The position numbers and the translations under genes are program-made. Below are positions 47,031-57,764 of a stretch of DNA of 64,000 bases, piece after piece. The stretch is from positions 17,517,170 through 17,581,169 of the forward strand of contig CM032804.1 in assembly GCA_019155185.1 (NCBI GenBank), in the 5' to 3' direction. Below the pieces are notes generated by a model. It was not told where the DNA came from and did not search any database. It worked only from the letters and a program-made list of their open reading frames with translations. Position 1 is the stretch's first letter. Each line of letters starts with the position of its first letter. The DNA is from Beaufortia kweichowensis. Lineage: Eukaryota > Chordata > Actinopteri > Cypriniformes > Gastromyzontidae.

Positions 47031-48462
47031 AGTGTCCCTATTATGGGTTACAAAAGGTTCATATTTTAGTTTTGGGGGTCAACAAGAACAGGGTTATATG
47101 CATGCAAGGTCAAAAAACACTTTAATTGTCTTACAATATGCATTCATTTTTACCCTATTGCTCAACGAATCCCAAACGATTCATGCAACGATTTATTTTT
47201 TAAAACCCCTCCTTTGCGTGACACAAATCTGCGGTGATTGATCCAATGACTCAGTCTGAACCTAGGCTACAGCTCGTTTGTAAACACTAACATAGCATAG
47301 CCCAACGCAGAAACGTATTAATAAAGTAATGCAGTATGTACACCAACGTATTGCTCTATTCTTTATTGTAAAAATCTATAGTCTGCCCCGACCCAGCTTC
47401 CACTCCATAATATATGTTTGATCATGTTCATTTCCCTAAATGGTTTAATTATCATAGAGATGAAGAGAGTCGACAGTTATGTTGTTATGTTGTGGGATGA
47501 TCACATCCTGAGCAAATGGTCTCCAATTGTAAAATGGGAATGAGTGCGAGACACAGAGAACCATCTCAGACAATAGTGTGTCAGGACTTCATTAACATAC
47601 AGATGACAGATGTTACGATAGGAGCAACTTCATTTACATTAAGGGTAGAACAATGTATTTGTATAAAAGGTTTGAGGATATTCAGGGTTCAATTCTGACT
47701 CCGTTGAACCCAAAGTGCATCATGTACTTTGTTACTGCAACACTTCAATAAACTACTTCTTCATTGAGAGATCTTCTGCATCCTTATCATTTTTTCTTAC
47801 ATTATCATAACCCCAAGTAATAACAATAACAAACATTCACTATTTATCGACACATTTCTATCAATAATTGTGAGCGAACAGATATTACTCGACACTATGG
47901 GGAGGAAGGGATTCGCTGCGCGAAGCAAACACCACACACACAACTAAAAACGTATTGTACACGCTACAGAGAACATAAGACCAATTATATTTAATCAAAC
48001 TTACAGGTTGTGATTCAGAGAAGGAACTGGCTCCCGATTCTTTGTTCAATAGCATATATGGCTATACTGCTGTGGTATTGTTGTAAAAATGAACTTTAAA
48101 CCTTGCCTCTCCACAGCCTCACTTTGGCAGTGAAAACAAACCCTCACATTGCAGAGTACAGCATCTTCGAGACATGCTTTTCACAGGTATCCACTACAGT
48201 GTTTGAGGGAGGGGAGTTGATTTTTCCCGGGTGTGCATCAGTATAGTAATGTTTCAAATTGACGTGACTTTGAAACAGCTAAAGATTCGATTAACAAACG
48301 ACTTGTTTCAATGACTCCGAGTCGACTCTTTCTTTTGAGAGACAATAACTTTATACACGGTGCACTTTCAGATTTTAAACACTCCTGGATGTTTTCATTC
48401 ACATACAGCTATGTTACAAACTGCATGAAAGGTCATTTTCAAAGATCCACAATAGGGGCACT
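47031..48462. mobile_element. TTAA-flanked DNA element (piggyBac/Kolobok-type), non-autonomous
   Basis: The ends AGTGTCCCTATTATGG and CCACAATAGGGGCACT are inverted repeats, each abutting TTAA (47027-47030 and 48463-48466). TTAA duplications are made by piggyBac and Kolobok transposases. No transposase is present. The 1.43-kb interior includes a possible nested LTR-like segment at about 47480-47815 ending after AATAAACTAC. Which superfamily is undecided. Confidence 0.75.
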
Positions 48463-48479
48463 TTAAGGTCTACGTTTCC

Positions 48480-49190
48480 CATCAGGTCTCGACATTCACG
48501 CTTGTAACGACACGCAAGCGCATCTGCTCTCGTGATGCGACACATCTGAAACTCTATTGAATTACAGAGCGGACGTGCGCTCAGTTAAACGCGCAAGCTC
48601 AAATTCAAAGTTGACTTCTGACAGTTGACTTCTGCATATGCTTCCGAAGTTTAACATGTGCGACCTCAAAAAATATTTGGGAACATTTGTGTGACCCGTT
48701 TTCATTTGTATTCAGAAAATTTGCTGACTACTGCACAGTATGTGCATGCTGTGAGCTGATACATTGACTGTTCCATTCACAGAGAAGTTCAAGTTTATTT
48801 GTATAGCGCTTTAACAATGTAGCACTGTTTCAAAGCAGCTTTACAGCAGAATAAACAGAATGACAAGCAGAAGGCGCTTTGCATTCTTCTGCGCTAACCT
48901 TCCATAGTTTTCTATGTAAACGCGCATAACAAATGCACATCTGTGTCTGTGGTGACTCTCTCATCCAGGTTTTACATGGCACACGTGAGCAGTGCATTTG
49001 TATCATGACGCCAGCGCGTTAGGAGAGTGTTGGCACCATGTATGTGGACCACAAGCATAGCAATTGCAAGTCTGCATTACGTTATTTCAAATATATTCAT
49101 GAGCAAACCTCTAAAAAAAGCGATTGTGTTCCTCTCACATATTTGCGCAATAAGCATATACATAACGTGTTTCCCCTCACACACACTATA
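48480..49190. other. Unassigned DNA with repeat fragments
   Basis: GTGCGACCTCAAAAAATATTTGGGA-type text near 48658-48685 matches, in reverse orientation, the right part of the 37278-41452 element (about 41260-41285), so a fragment of that repeat family is here. No gene recognised. Confidence 0.45.
48785..48855 (-). mobile_element. LINE 3' tail
   Basis: AAGTTTATTTGTATAGCGCT and GTTTCAAAGCAGCTTTACAG form the standard minus-strand L2-like 3' terminus. Confidence 0.6.
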
Positions 49191-49384
49191 CACTCAAAAA
49201 ATGGGTTTTGTGCCACTGTTTGTTTTACCCAAATATTTTTTGTTAAAATAACACAAATATATTTAGTTTTCGGTCAAAACATAACTGTATTGTGTTATGT
49301 TAAATGAAATTGTTCAACTCCCCGCTTTACTTCATTACCTTTCTTTAAAGTAACGTAATGTACTTTAAATCTGAAATTCGAAAA

Positions 49385-49458
49385 CTGGAAACCGGATATG
49401 ACATTTTGCAACGAATCTTGTGAAGACGGTAACGGATACGATGGTGTAAAGTGTCAGG
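49385..49458 (+). other. Candidate 5' non-coding exon of the EnSpm-like gene
   Basis: GATGGTGTAAAGTGTCAG is followed by GTAAGAAATC, a good splice donor at 49459, about 480 bases ahead of the first coding exon. No start codon with an open frame is evident in it. Confidence 0.35.
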
Positions 49459-49939
49459 TAAGAAATCTAAAGTTTTTCTTCTTTAATATGTCTTTAACTC
49501 ATAACACTATTGTGGCAATGATATTTTATAGTATTGTGTGTGATTGTTTCATGATGATTTTACGTGGTTGAAGGAGGTACGTTAGCTTTTCACCATGTTT
49601 AGTCAGTATTGAACATGTCTGTCTGTTTTAGGGTGATTTTAGTTTTATGCAGCAGTTGTGTATTGTGTTTGATTGGTTTGTTTTAAAACTAGTGGATGCT
49701 TTCATGTGGTTGAACGAGGCGCGTTTTATTTGGCGTTTTCTTTACGTTTAGTCAGTAATTAAAATGTTTTGCTTTTTTGAGGTTTTTGCACTGTGTTATG
49801 TATAATGGATGATTAGACGCAGCTGAAGGCAGTACGTTGTATTCAGTTATTTATCGCGTTTAGTCGGCGGTTTTAGTTTTAGTCGGTGCTTTCTCCTTTT
49901 ATGTGATTCTTAAATTTCTTAGTTTTGTAAATCTAATGA

Positions 49940-50852
49940 ATGGTTTCAGCACGATCTAAACTATTAAAGCATTATAGACTACAGCAAGTGCATTATGGTG
50001 GTTATCAGAGATACCATTGTACATATTCTAATTGTCCATGTACATTCAAGACATGGAATGCTCTGCTTATTCATTTAAGTAGGAATCATGCTTCACATTT
50101 AAAAGTAAATGATAGACAAAGACCAACCTTCACTTGTCATTTGTGTGCATGCAGTGCACTTTCTTCAGAAAAAGTTTACTTTGCCCACATAAACAGTCAT
50201 TTAAAGAAGAGTCAAACTGTCCATTGCATGTTTTCTGGTTGTGATTTTCAATCAAATGTCTATGGGTGTCTAGAGGGAACGGAGACAGCGAATCACTGGT
50301 AAGATGTTTATTATCACACAAGCAGAGTTAAACAGAAGCACCGATGTGAGAGTAAACAGAACTGAAAGAGTACTGTCCTTTTAGATGATGGTAGACGGAA
50401 CTTAACTGGAGTTCGTTCTGACGCACACACTGGAAACTGACGAGGAAGACTTGGAGACGTAGAAACGGGTAAGTAGTCCTTGTAGTTAGCATTCAGGAAA
50501 GTCCTTTAGTGCAAACGAGACCGGACAGTGACTGAGTGAGTGCGAGTGTCTTACATGTGTGTGTGATAACAATGCACAGGTGTGGGTGATTAGTAGTCAG
50601 GAGAGGGTGAATGTTGTGTTTGGGCGGTGCTGGAGCCTGGCGAGTCTGTGACAATGGGACTTTTAAATCGCATAAAAACAGAAAGCACAACAAACATTTG
50701 CTGAGTGATTTTAAGCCTGGTGTGGTTTCCATCTTCGAACAGTTACAGATGCCAGAAAGTGAATGTGTTGACTGTGGTGAGGCCAGTGATGTTTTGTACA
50801 TGACTTTAATGAAATGGCTGAAGACTTGCCAGATATGGTTGTTCAGAATTTA
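49940..50852 (+). pseudogene. C2H2 zinc-finger N-terminal part of EnSpm-like protein, split by an LTR
   Basis: 49940-50266 encodes SARSKLLKHYRLQQVHYGG, then finger-like units YHCTYSNCPCTFKTWNALLI with a following HLSRNH, FTCHLCACSALSSEKVYF with HINSH, and VHCMFSGCDFQSNVYG. The frame resumes at 50659 (TFKSHKNRKHNKHLLSDFK, completing the third finger) once the 387-base solo LTR is set aside. So at least three C2H2 fingers are present. The fragment would bind DNA; the inserted LTR introduces a stop (CLEGTETANHW). Confidence 0.8.
50267..50653 (-). mobile_element. Solo LTR inside the zinc-finger ORF
   Basis: TGTCTAGAGG...GTCTGTGACA, 387 bases, flanked by ATGGG at 50262-50266 and 50654-50658. An AATAAAC signal on the minus strand near 50305-50312 suggests minus orientation. 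Removing it together with one duplicate rejoins the finger ORF in frame. Confidence 0.9.
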
Positions 50853-50914
50853 GGTGCAAAGATATTAAAACTAGAACATCTTGTACATGTTCCCTCATCA
50901 GCTATTGGTGATTT

Positions 50915-51091
50915 TTTACATTTGCATTTATTCATTTAGCAGACGCTTTTATCCAAAGCGACTTACAAGTTACCAGTGGCACACTGGGAGTGATTAGGGG
51001 TGAGGTGTCTTGCTCAAGGGCACCTCAGTTGTTTCCTGCTGGTACTGGGAATCGAACTAGTCCAACGCTCTAACCAGTAGCTACAACTGCC
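50915..51091 (-). mobile_element. tRNA-derived SINE
   Basis: On the minus strand the head has GTAGCTACTGGTTAGAGC (A-box-like) and AGTTCGATTCCC (B-box-like), the internal RNA polymerase III promoter of a tRNA gene. The body ends in GTAAGTCGCTTTGGATAAAA and GCGTCTGCTAAATGAATAAA, a tail shared with the LINE end at 63715-63767, which would supply its mobilising reverse transcriptase. It interrupts the EnSpm-like gene. Confidence 0.8.
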
Positions 51092-51120
51092 AACTGTTTT
51101 TAGGCAAACTGCATTACCTG

Positions 51121-51358
51121 CTAAAGTATGTGTCAGTGCCTATCTCAGTTGCAGGAATACAGCATGTGTTTGAGAAACATAATTTAAATGTTGATGAATC
51201 GGCCCTGAAGGAAATTATCACTACCATCTCTACATCCAACCCATTACACTCAGCCATTGGCAGAGGTGGTCCCTTATGTACTGCACATAAGCATAAGCAG
51301 TTTTACAAGGACAACTTTAATGTTGTGGAACCTATTGAATACTGTCTTGCGCCTCCGA
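51121..51358 (+). pseudogene. EnSpm-like protein, middle segment
   Basis: Encodes GIQHVFEKHNLNVDESALKE, HSAIGRGGPLCTAHKHKQFY and FNVVEPIEYCLAPP, continuing the zinc-finger protein after the SINE. The frame ends where the hAT-associated sequence begins near 51358. No named domain; the part is known to me only as repeated in fish genomes together with the fingers and the C-terminal part. Confidence 0.65.
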
Positions 51359-51404
51359 AGACCCGATCTTCGGTTCCGAAATCGTTTCAACTTTTCCAAC
51401 TAGC

Positions 51405-51720
51405 CTGCACGCTGATTGGCCCGACACATTGACCCTGATTGGTCCATTGGACGTTCCAAATTTTGTGCATCGCGATTGGTCCTGATGAGAGGCAACGAGA
51501 GGTTTGCCATTCGTCGTTTCAATTTTTTCCTTCATCCTGATTGGCCCTGTGGGCGGGTCCGCCTACAGCGCGCTTTGCGAGCAGGAGGAGAGGCACGTCA
51601 GTACTGTACGGTACAGCGGTGTGTCGACATCAATTCGCGGATTATTGCCTTGGCTTTTCATCGTCTTGCATTTACATTTATCTTGACCGTTTCTACTCAG
51701 CAGGTAAGGCCTATATTTGC
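51405..51720 (+). promoter_or_regulatory. CCAAT-box cluster, promoter-like, with splice donor
   Basis: Five ATTGG (inverted CCAAT) motifs at 51415, 51438, 51446, 51475 and 51540, in GATTGGCCC/GATTGGTCC contexts, lie within 130 bases. A CAG|GTAAGG donor follows at about 51702. The composition is higher in GC than its surroundings. This looks like an NF-Y-type TATA-less promoter and first exon for the hAT transposase downstream or for a host gene captured with it. Confidence 0.5.
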
Positions 51721-52070
51721 ATCTTTTCGGGGGGTTTTTTGGTAACTGTATGTACAGTAAGCGATGAATGTCGCGCAAATGAGCTATGTAAGTGTGATTT
51801 AAACTCTACATCACAATCCATTGCCGATAAAATGTCACTGTAACACGTCAGTTTCTTCTGTAATAGTTGGCATTAGGGATGTAACGATTACCGGTTCAAT
51901 GATAAACCACGATAAAATGTCCTGACGGTTAGTATTATCATTTAAAATTTAATTATCATTAAAACCGTGTTTGATTATCGTCATTTTAAAAACTCACGGT
52001 AAATCCTTTCCAGCCAGCATCAGTCTGACGCGGGAGCAGCACACATTGTTGTTTTTTGCACGAGATGATA

Positions 52071-52300
52071 TGGCGGAAGGCAGTGATAACGCTCGGGAGA
52101 TTTTTCAGCCATCTAAGAGGACCAAATCGGAGGTCAGGTCATATTTTGGCTTTTACAAGAGTCCTGAGGGCAATTTCATCGAGGACGGTCACCCTGTCTG
52201 CAGGTGATGCAAAAAGAAAGTCGCTGCAAAAGGGGGAAACACGTCAAATTTGCTGAGCCATCTTTGTGATCACCACCCTCTGTTATATAGCGAATGCAAG
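52071..52300 (+). pseudogene. ZBED-type hAT transposase, BED finger exon
   Basis: ATG at 52071 gives MAEGSDNAREIFQPSKRTKS, then SYFGFYKSPEGNFIEDGHPV followed by CR, a stop (TGA, 52206) where Cys is expected, and then CKKKVAAKGGNTSNLLSHLC and DHHPLLYSECK. The C-x2-C...H-x3/4-H layout is a BED finger. Donor GTAAGT at about 52301. The in-frame stop makes it inactive. Confidence 0.8.
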
Positions 52301-52301
52301 G

Positions 52302-52619
52302 TAAGTTAACTTTTACCTCAATACCAAAACTAACTTGGGCAAATAATTGGACAAAAAATATTGATTGTAGATTAAATATTTCATTATCTTACTTGTAATT
52401 AACGCAAAGCTTCCGCGATGAAAAGGTTTGCAGTAAGTGGCTTTGAGTCAAGACGAATGAACGTGTCCAAACTATTAAGGTTGACATTTATAAAACAATG
52501 TATTGTATATCCGTAGTAAACTTATTACACAGATTTTTTTATCTATAATATATAATTACGGGGGCATGAAATTGTAGCGAAAGTCTGGGAATAGGTTGTT
52601 AACATGCTATTCTCCATAG
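52302..52619. other. Transposase intron, AT-rich
   Basis: No feature recognised. Confidence 0.4.
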
Positions 52620-54100
52620 GGAATTGTTGATTTAGCTCAAAGGAAAATACGTATAATTAATCGTCATCAAGTATACATATTTTGTAGTATCTGAGCAGCA
52701 GGAAGGGCGACACAATCCCGGGCACTCGTCTCGCGGGTGACCCTCTCGGCCCTAAGTATATCTTCCTGGCCAGGGAAAACAACTATCTGCTTCTCAGAGC
52801 TACTGAGCATGTAGCAAAATCTAAGCAGTTTAAGTGACAGTTGTCTGCAAGCATAACCAAGCACAGAGACATTCATGGCGATTACAAATGGAGTTTATTA
52901 AAACTAAAACTACTATTTACACACACAGCTATACAAAGCTGTACTAAAACATACAAACATCAAACACATATGAACCTAAGGCAAAAAGAGAGAGAGAGTA
53001 AGAGAAAGTGAAAGGTCTGAAGAGAGAGAGAGAAAGAGTGGCAGATTTAAAAACAGTTCCTGAGTGAACCATCGGATTTTAGAATCACCTTTTAACAAAG
53101 GGGCGCTGCTTAATGCGTCTATCGAGATAGAAATGGATACTTGCATCAGTTCCGGTCGTGCTGAAGTGTCCGTGTGCGCGTGCTGAAAGTCTTCGTGTGG
53201 TTTCCAAGAAGATGTTGAAACTGTGTTAAAGTCCGCCATTGGAGGTCCCAAACAAAGTTTGCGAGTCAGCGTGAGTGGTCTTCCCTCCCCCCTCATTGGG
53301 AGGAGTGGAGCTCACGCAGACGTCAGGTAGAATAGGAATAGAAGTACGAAGAGAAGAGAGCGATCTGAAGTTGCTCTGCAGTTTTATCCTCAAAAGGGTC
53401 ACACCCTATGATGATAAGACTGACCAATGGTTATGTAGTGGGGTAAGGTTTGTTTGTCCCTTTTCCCAACTCATTTGCAGGCTCATGGCTTTATGGCACA
53501 TGTGCAAATATCAAACCATATTATTGTAAAAAGAATATGATGCATGTTATGGTAACAGAACATGCACCACAGGAAAGTAAATGTTACAAGCTTTCTATGG
53601 GGAGTAAATATGACAGTGTTTGGATTACATTAAGTTTCTTTCCCCTGCATGAACAGAATTAAACCCTAACACAACCTACATATCTACTGGTTAAAGCAAG
53701 GTTAACATTTACAGAAGGCAAAGTATACAAACAAACACTAGACATACATGTACTTAAGGACCCATTTTGTGGCATACAAAGGGAAAAGGATTTTCCTACA
53801 TTGTTTTAAGATGTTTAGGTTTATTACTCCCATGTCCATGGAATTCCTTTGAAGCTCAGGGGGTCTCCCCTGGCTAGCCTCAAAGGGTCATAAACCTGTT
53901 AAACGGGACAGACTCTTTGGAGCCGATGGGGTTAAGGTGTCCTCCCATCGTATCTGTCTTTTTTCTATATTGCCACTCAGGGAGAACCCATCATATCACT
54001 ACAAAATATTGAATTGAGATGAAAATCTTACCTGTTTATAAATCCATTATGTACAGTGTACAAAGCAATCGTCCAGACAATATGATCACTACAGCAATAT
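52620..54100 (-). mobile_element. Unclassified insertion, LTR-like, minus strand
   Basis: This segment differs in texture from the hAT intron. On the minus strand it has a CCAGGAAGATATACTTAGGG stretch, a long GA/CT-rich part (52985-53035) and AATAAACC near 53820. No pol or gag frame is recognisable, and the ends are not defined. An LTR-type origin is a guess from the composition. Confidence 0.3.
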
Positions 54101-54404
54101 TATAGTAGTATTAATACTCAATTCCTCTGATTTCATTTTCAATACAATCCAAAACGGATACGCAAGACGGCAAGTTGCATTTGAATGAACTGAAACTAGA
54201 GAACGTGTCCGCGCCTCCGCGGTGACATGAGAGACATGAATGTGTGCTGTGTTATAATGTGTCGCTATTGACAACAGTCATTATAAAGAAGGAAATGCAG
54301 CAGAACAGAATCGATATTCCAGTAGTTTAGTCATCTGACCCAACCAACTTATTTTGTTCATTTAAAATGTGTGTGTGTGTGTGATTTATAATTATTATTG
54401 ATAA

Positions 54405-54418
54405 TATCATTGATGATG

Positions 54419-54453
<35 letters not shown>

Positions 54454-54525
54454 TAATACTAATATTGGTCATACACGCAAGCATAAGTGAGAGAATATTA
54501 TTATTATTATTATTATTAATAATAA
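54405..54525. repeat. (AAT)n and (TTA)n microsatellites
   Basis: A GATGAT/AATAAT run at about 54407-54452 and a TTA run at about 54496-54520; preceded by a short (GT)n at 54368-54382. Confidence 0.9.
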
Positions 54526-54534
54526 AAATACAGC

Positions 54535-55990
54535 AGGAAAACCCAGTGGTGCTTCTGGTCCCTCGATTCCCTCCTCATCTACAGTTGTGACACAGACACT
54601 TGAACAAGCATTTAAAAGGCAGACTGCTTATGCACCCACATCAAAAAATGCTCAAGACCTCACTGCAGCCATTTCATATTTCATTGCAAAGGACATGATG
54701 CCATTTCAAGTGTAAAGCGGTGGTTGAAAGCGGTGGTGGTCAACCCTACATAAGCTTCACTATCCATTACCTCACCCCAGACTGGCAACTGGAATCAAAC
54801 TGCCTCGAAACTCAGTTCATCCCGGAAGATCATTCAGCTCAAAACATCAGCGAGTTTTTTGAGAATATGCTGGAAGAATGGGCGAATCAACAAAAAAGAC
54901 CTGGTCTGCATAACCACAGACAATGCAACAAACATGACAAAAGGGTTCTCAGACGTGTGGCTTGGGTGCTTTGGCAATAATTTGAACCTGGTCATCTCAA
55001 AGGTTTTGAAAATTCAGAGAGTTGAAAAAGCAGTCAAGACGTGCCATCATGTGGTTCAGGGCTTCTCACGGAGCTGGAGGAGAAGGCGAGAACTGAGGGA
55101 AAATCAAGCTGCCCTCAACATGCCACAGAAGGCTCTGATACATGATGTGGTGACTCGATGGGGATCAACATACAAGATGGTTGAGCGTTTTCTTAGTCAA
55201 CAGCAACCAGTCTGTGCAACACTGGCTGGAGAAAGAGGAACATGGCATCTGATGCCCAAGGAACTAAAATAACTGTCATGGAGAAACTGTGCCAGCTCCT
55301 TGAACCTCTGAGCAAGTTAACGGATGCACTTGCCTCAGAAACACGAGTAACACTGTCAGCCATTAAGCCTGTCCTGGACCACATCAATTGTGATGTTCTG
55401 GTGGAAAAGGATACAGATACATCCCTGACCAAAGAGATGAAAAGTTTAATGAGAGAAGACCTCAAAAATAGATACACAGAGAAAGCAAAGAGAGTCGTGA
55501 ACATGGCTTGTTTCATTGACCACCGCTTCAAAAGGAGCTCTTTAGATGAGTCTGAAGCTTCAAAAATTGACACTGACTGTGTCCAGGAGGCTGTGAAGCT
55601 GGCTGCACAAGTTAGGGAAGAACCACAAAGCACCTCCTCCTCCAGCAGCAGCACTCCCACAGCAGCATCGGAGGGGAAAGGCCTAGCCGGGTTGCTAAGA
55701 AAGATTACTTCAACAACAAGGCAGCAAAGAGGTGAAGAGGATCAGATTCCGACCACTCTAGAAGACCGTGTGAAAGAAGAAATCAAAGTCTACCTGTCTC
55801 TGCCCCCACTTCCAGCAGAAGAGGAACCACTTTTGTCTTTTGCCTCACCTTGCCAGGAAGCTTCTGTGCATCCCAGCAAGCAGCGTGCCTTCAGAGAGAG
55901 TGTTCAGTGCCAGCGGGCATATTATCTCCCCTCAAAGAGCACTACTTAAACCAGACAAAGTAAATATGCTGACATTTTTGCATTTCAATC
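54535..55990 (+). pseudogene. ZBED-type hAT transposase, catalytic and dimerisation parts
   Basis: TLEQAFKRQTAYAPTSKNAQ and AAISYFIAKDMMPFQV open the exon. Then, after an internal deletion near 54715, QPYISFTIHYLTPDWQLES, DLVCITTDNATNM (conserved catalytic Asp), LIHDVVTRWGSTYKMVERFL, LTDALASETRVTLSAIKPVL, and a C-terminal PASSVPSERVFSASGHIISP followed by LLKPDKVNMLTFLHFNLK, the hAT dimerisation domain. Frames change at about 54880, 55270 and 55830. It would bind and cut hAT ends but is inactive here. Confidence 0.87.
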
Positions 55991-56030
55991 TCAAGTAAAT
56001 AAAGATGCATATAAGCATATATGCATGTTA

Positions 56031-56247
56031 GGTCAGCTGCACGTTTCTTCTTTATGAAGGAGAGAACAGACATACAATCATTGTTTTGTTTACATATGGT
56101 TGTATTGTTGTTACATGCACATACTTGTGTTGTTTTTATGTGTGCATTTGATGTTCTTATTTAAGGTACTGTTTATTAAAACCTGCACTAGGAAAATGTA
56201 TACCTCTCAGGGCTTCATTTTAATGTTAATTTATCGTTTATGCTTAA
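56031..56247. other. Junction between hAT and EnSpm-like sequence
   Basis: AT-rich; the exact right end of the hAT copy is not visible. Confidence 0.4.
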
Positions 56248-57728
56248 AAAAAAAAGATTTAAAGAACTATGGGTACAAGAAAGTCATTGAGCCTCTTTTG
56301 CATGACCTCTCGACTTTAGAGCAAAATGGTGTATGTATTCCTCTTCTTGGAACCTTTGATAAAGGTACTGTTTACTGTGTGGTGGCAGACAACTTGGCAG
56401 CTCATGGCATGGCTTGCTTTGTCGAAAGCTTTTCAGGAGACTACTTTTGTCGATTTTGTTTGGGCAATAGTTCGGATGTGCAGTCTAAAGAAATACGGTC
56501 TGGTACATTCAACCTCAATTCTACATTCAATGAAGAAACAAAGATCTTCATAAAGATCATGTAAAAACTGCACAGAGGAATGGCACAAACTGTTGTGGAG
56601 TGAAAAGAGAATGTGTTTTTACCAAGCACCTTTCTCATTTCAATGTGCTGTCTGCTTATCCACCAGATGTGCTGCATGATATTTTAGAGGGAGTAGTGCC
56701 TGTAGAACTTGCACATTGCTTGACTTTGCTAATATCCAAGAAATACTTTACATTGGAAAACCTCAATAAATCTATTCTTCAATTCCCCTACAAGTGGGAA
56801 GACCAGAAGAACAAACCTCATGCAATTCCTTGTACATTTTCAAGGTGAAAGACAATCGGTGGAAATGCCCATGAAAATTGATTAGGTTAGATTAGAGTTA
56901 GAGTTTGATAAGGTTTCTTCCATTTTTCATTGGGCATGTTGTACCTGAAGGTGATCCTGCATGGCAGGTCTTGATGGACCTCAAGGATATTGTTGAGTTG
57001 GTGGTTTCACCAAAACACACAGATGAATCCATAGCGTACCCTGAGATGAAAATTTCGGAACACAGGCAAAGGTACCAGGAACTTTTCCCTGATGTCAAGC
57101 TTCTTCCGAAACACCATTTTTTTTAGAGCATTACCCTGAGATGTTAAATTCGTTTGGTCCTCTTGTTGGTTTATGGACCATGAGGTTTGAAGCAAAGCAC
57201 AGCTTTTTTAAGCAGATTGTGCGACACACAAATTGCTTTAAAAACATTCCCCTCTCACTTGCTGTAAAACACCAACTGATGATTTCATACCACTTGAAAA
57301 CTACTGAAAAATGTACATTGGATGTTTTAGATACCTCAACAGTTCCTCTTGATGTTTTGCGAACAGAGGTAGCTCAGGTGATCAAAGAAAAATACCCAGA
57401 TATATGTGAAGTCCATACTGCTAAGTGTGTCTCTAGCAAGGGTTTGAAATTCCGAAATGGTATGATTCTGGCACATGAAACAACAAGTGGCCTCCCTGAC
57501 TTTGGAGAAATAGTCCAGATTTGTATAGTTCAAAAAAGATTGTGCTTCATAATGAGACGATTGTGTGGTTGGTACAGGGAGCACTTTAGGGCGTTTGAGC
57601 TTAGTACATCACCAACAAAAGAGGTGTTCTTTGTAGAACATTGTGATTTAGCTGATGATTATCCTTTGGCTGACTATATGGTTGGTCCTTTGCGTTTGGT
57701 GACTTTAAAAAGACAAGTCCATGCATAG
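56248..57728 (+). pseudogene. EnSpm-like transposase C-terminal region
   Basis: Successive frames give NYGYKKVIEPLLHDLSTLEQ, IPLLGTFDKGTVYCVVADNL, FVESFSGDYFCRFCLGNSSD, FNVLSAYPPDVLHDILEGVV, GDPAWQVLMDLKDIVELVVS, VKLLPKHHFF, LVGLWTMRFEAKHSFFKQIV, LRTEVAQVIKEKYPDICEV and ADYMVGPLRLVTLK, stop at 57726-57728. The PPDVLHDILEG and RFEAKH motifs recall Tnp2/DUF4218-type CACTA transposases. Frames shift at about 56560-56600, 56850-56905 and 57125, so the copy is dead. Confidence 0.7.
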
Positions 57729-57764
57729 AAAGCAGTAAATATTCTTTTTAGAATTTTAATTAAA

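Larger units (their letters stand above)
51868..56030 (+). mobile_element. ZBED-type hAT transposon, degenerate
   Basis: A left-end-like TAGGGATGTAACGATTACCG lies at about 51870, and a broken transposase follows through 55990. The reverse complement of the end was not found near 56030-56250, so the right end is lost or outside the recognisable part. A 1.5-kb foreign segment (about 52620-54100) lies in the middle. It interrupts the EnSpm-like gene. Confidence 0.7.
49191..57728 (+). mobile_element. EnSpm/CACTA-like transposon, interrupted
   Basis: A candidate left end CACTCAAAAAATGG at 49191 begins with CAC as in CACTA elements. Downstream is a spliced transposase-type gene with C2H2 fingers and a long C-terminal domain ending at 57728. 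The matching right end was not found; the region after 57760 is occupied by an LTR-like repeat. It is split by a solo LTR (50267), a SINE (50915) and a hAT element (about 51350-56200). The superfamily call is inference from the protein pattern and the left end. Confidence 0.6.

Noticed and set aside
55193..55660. 155-codon minus-strand ORF
   Set aside because: Antisense of the hAT transposase pseudogene.
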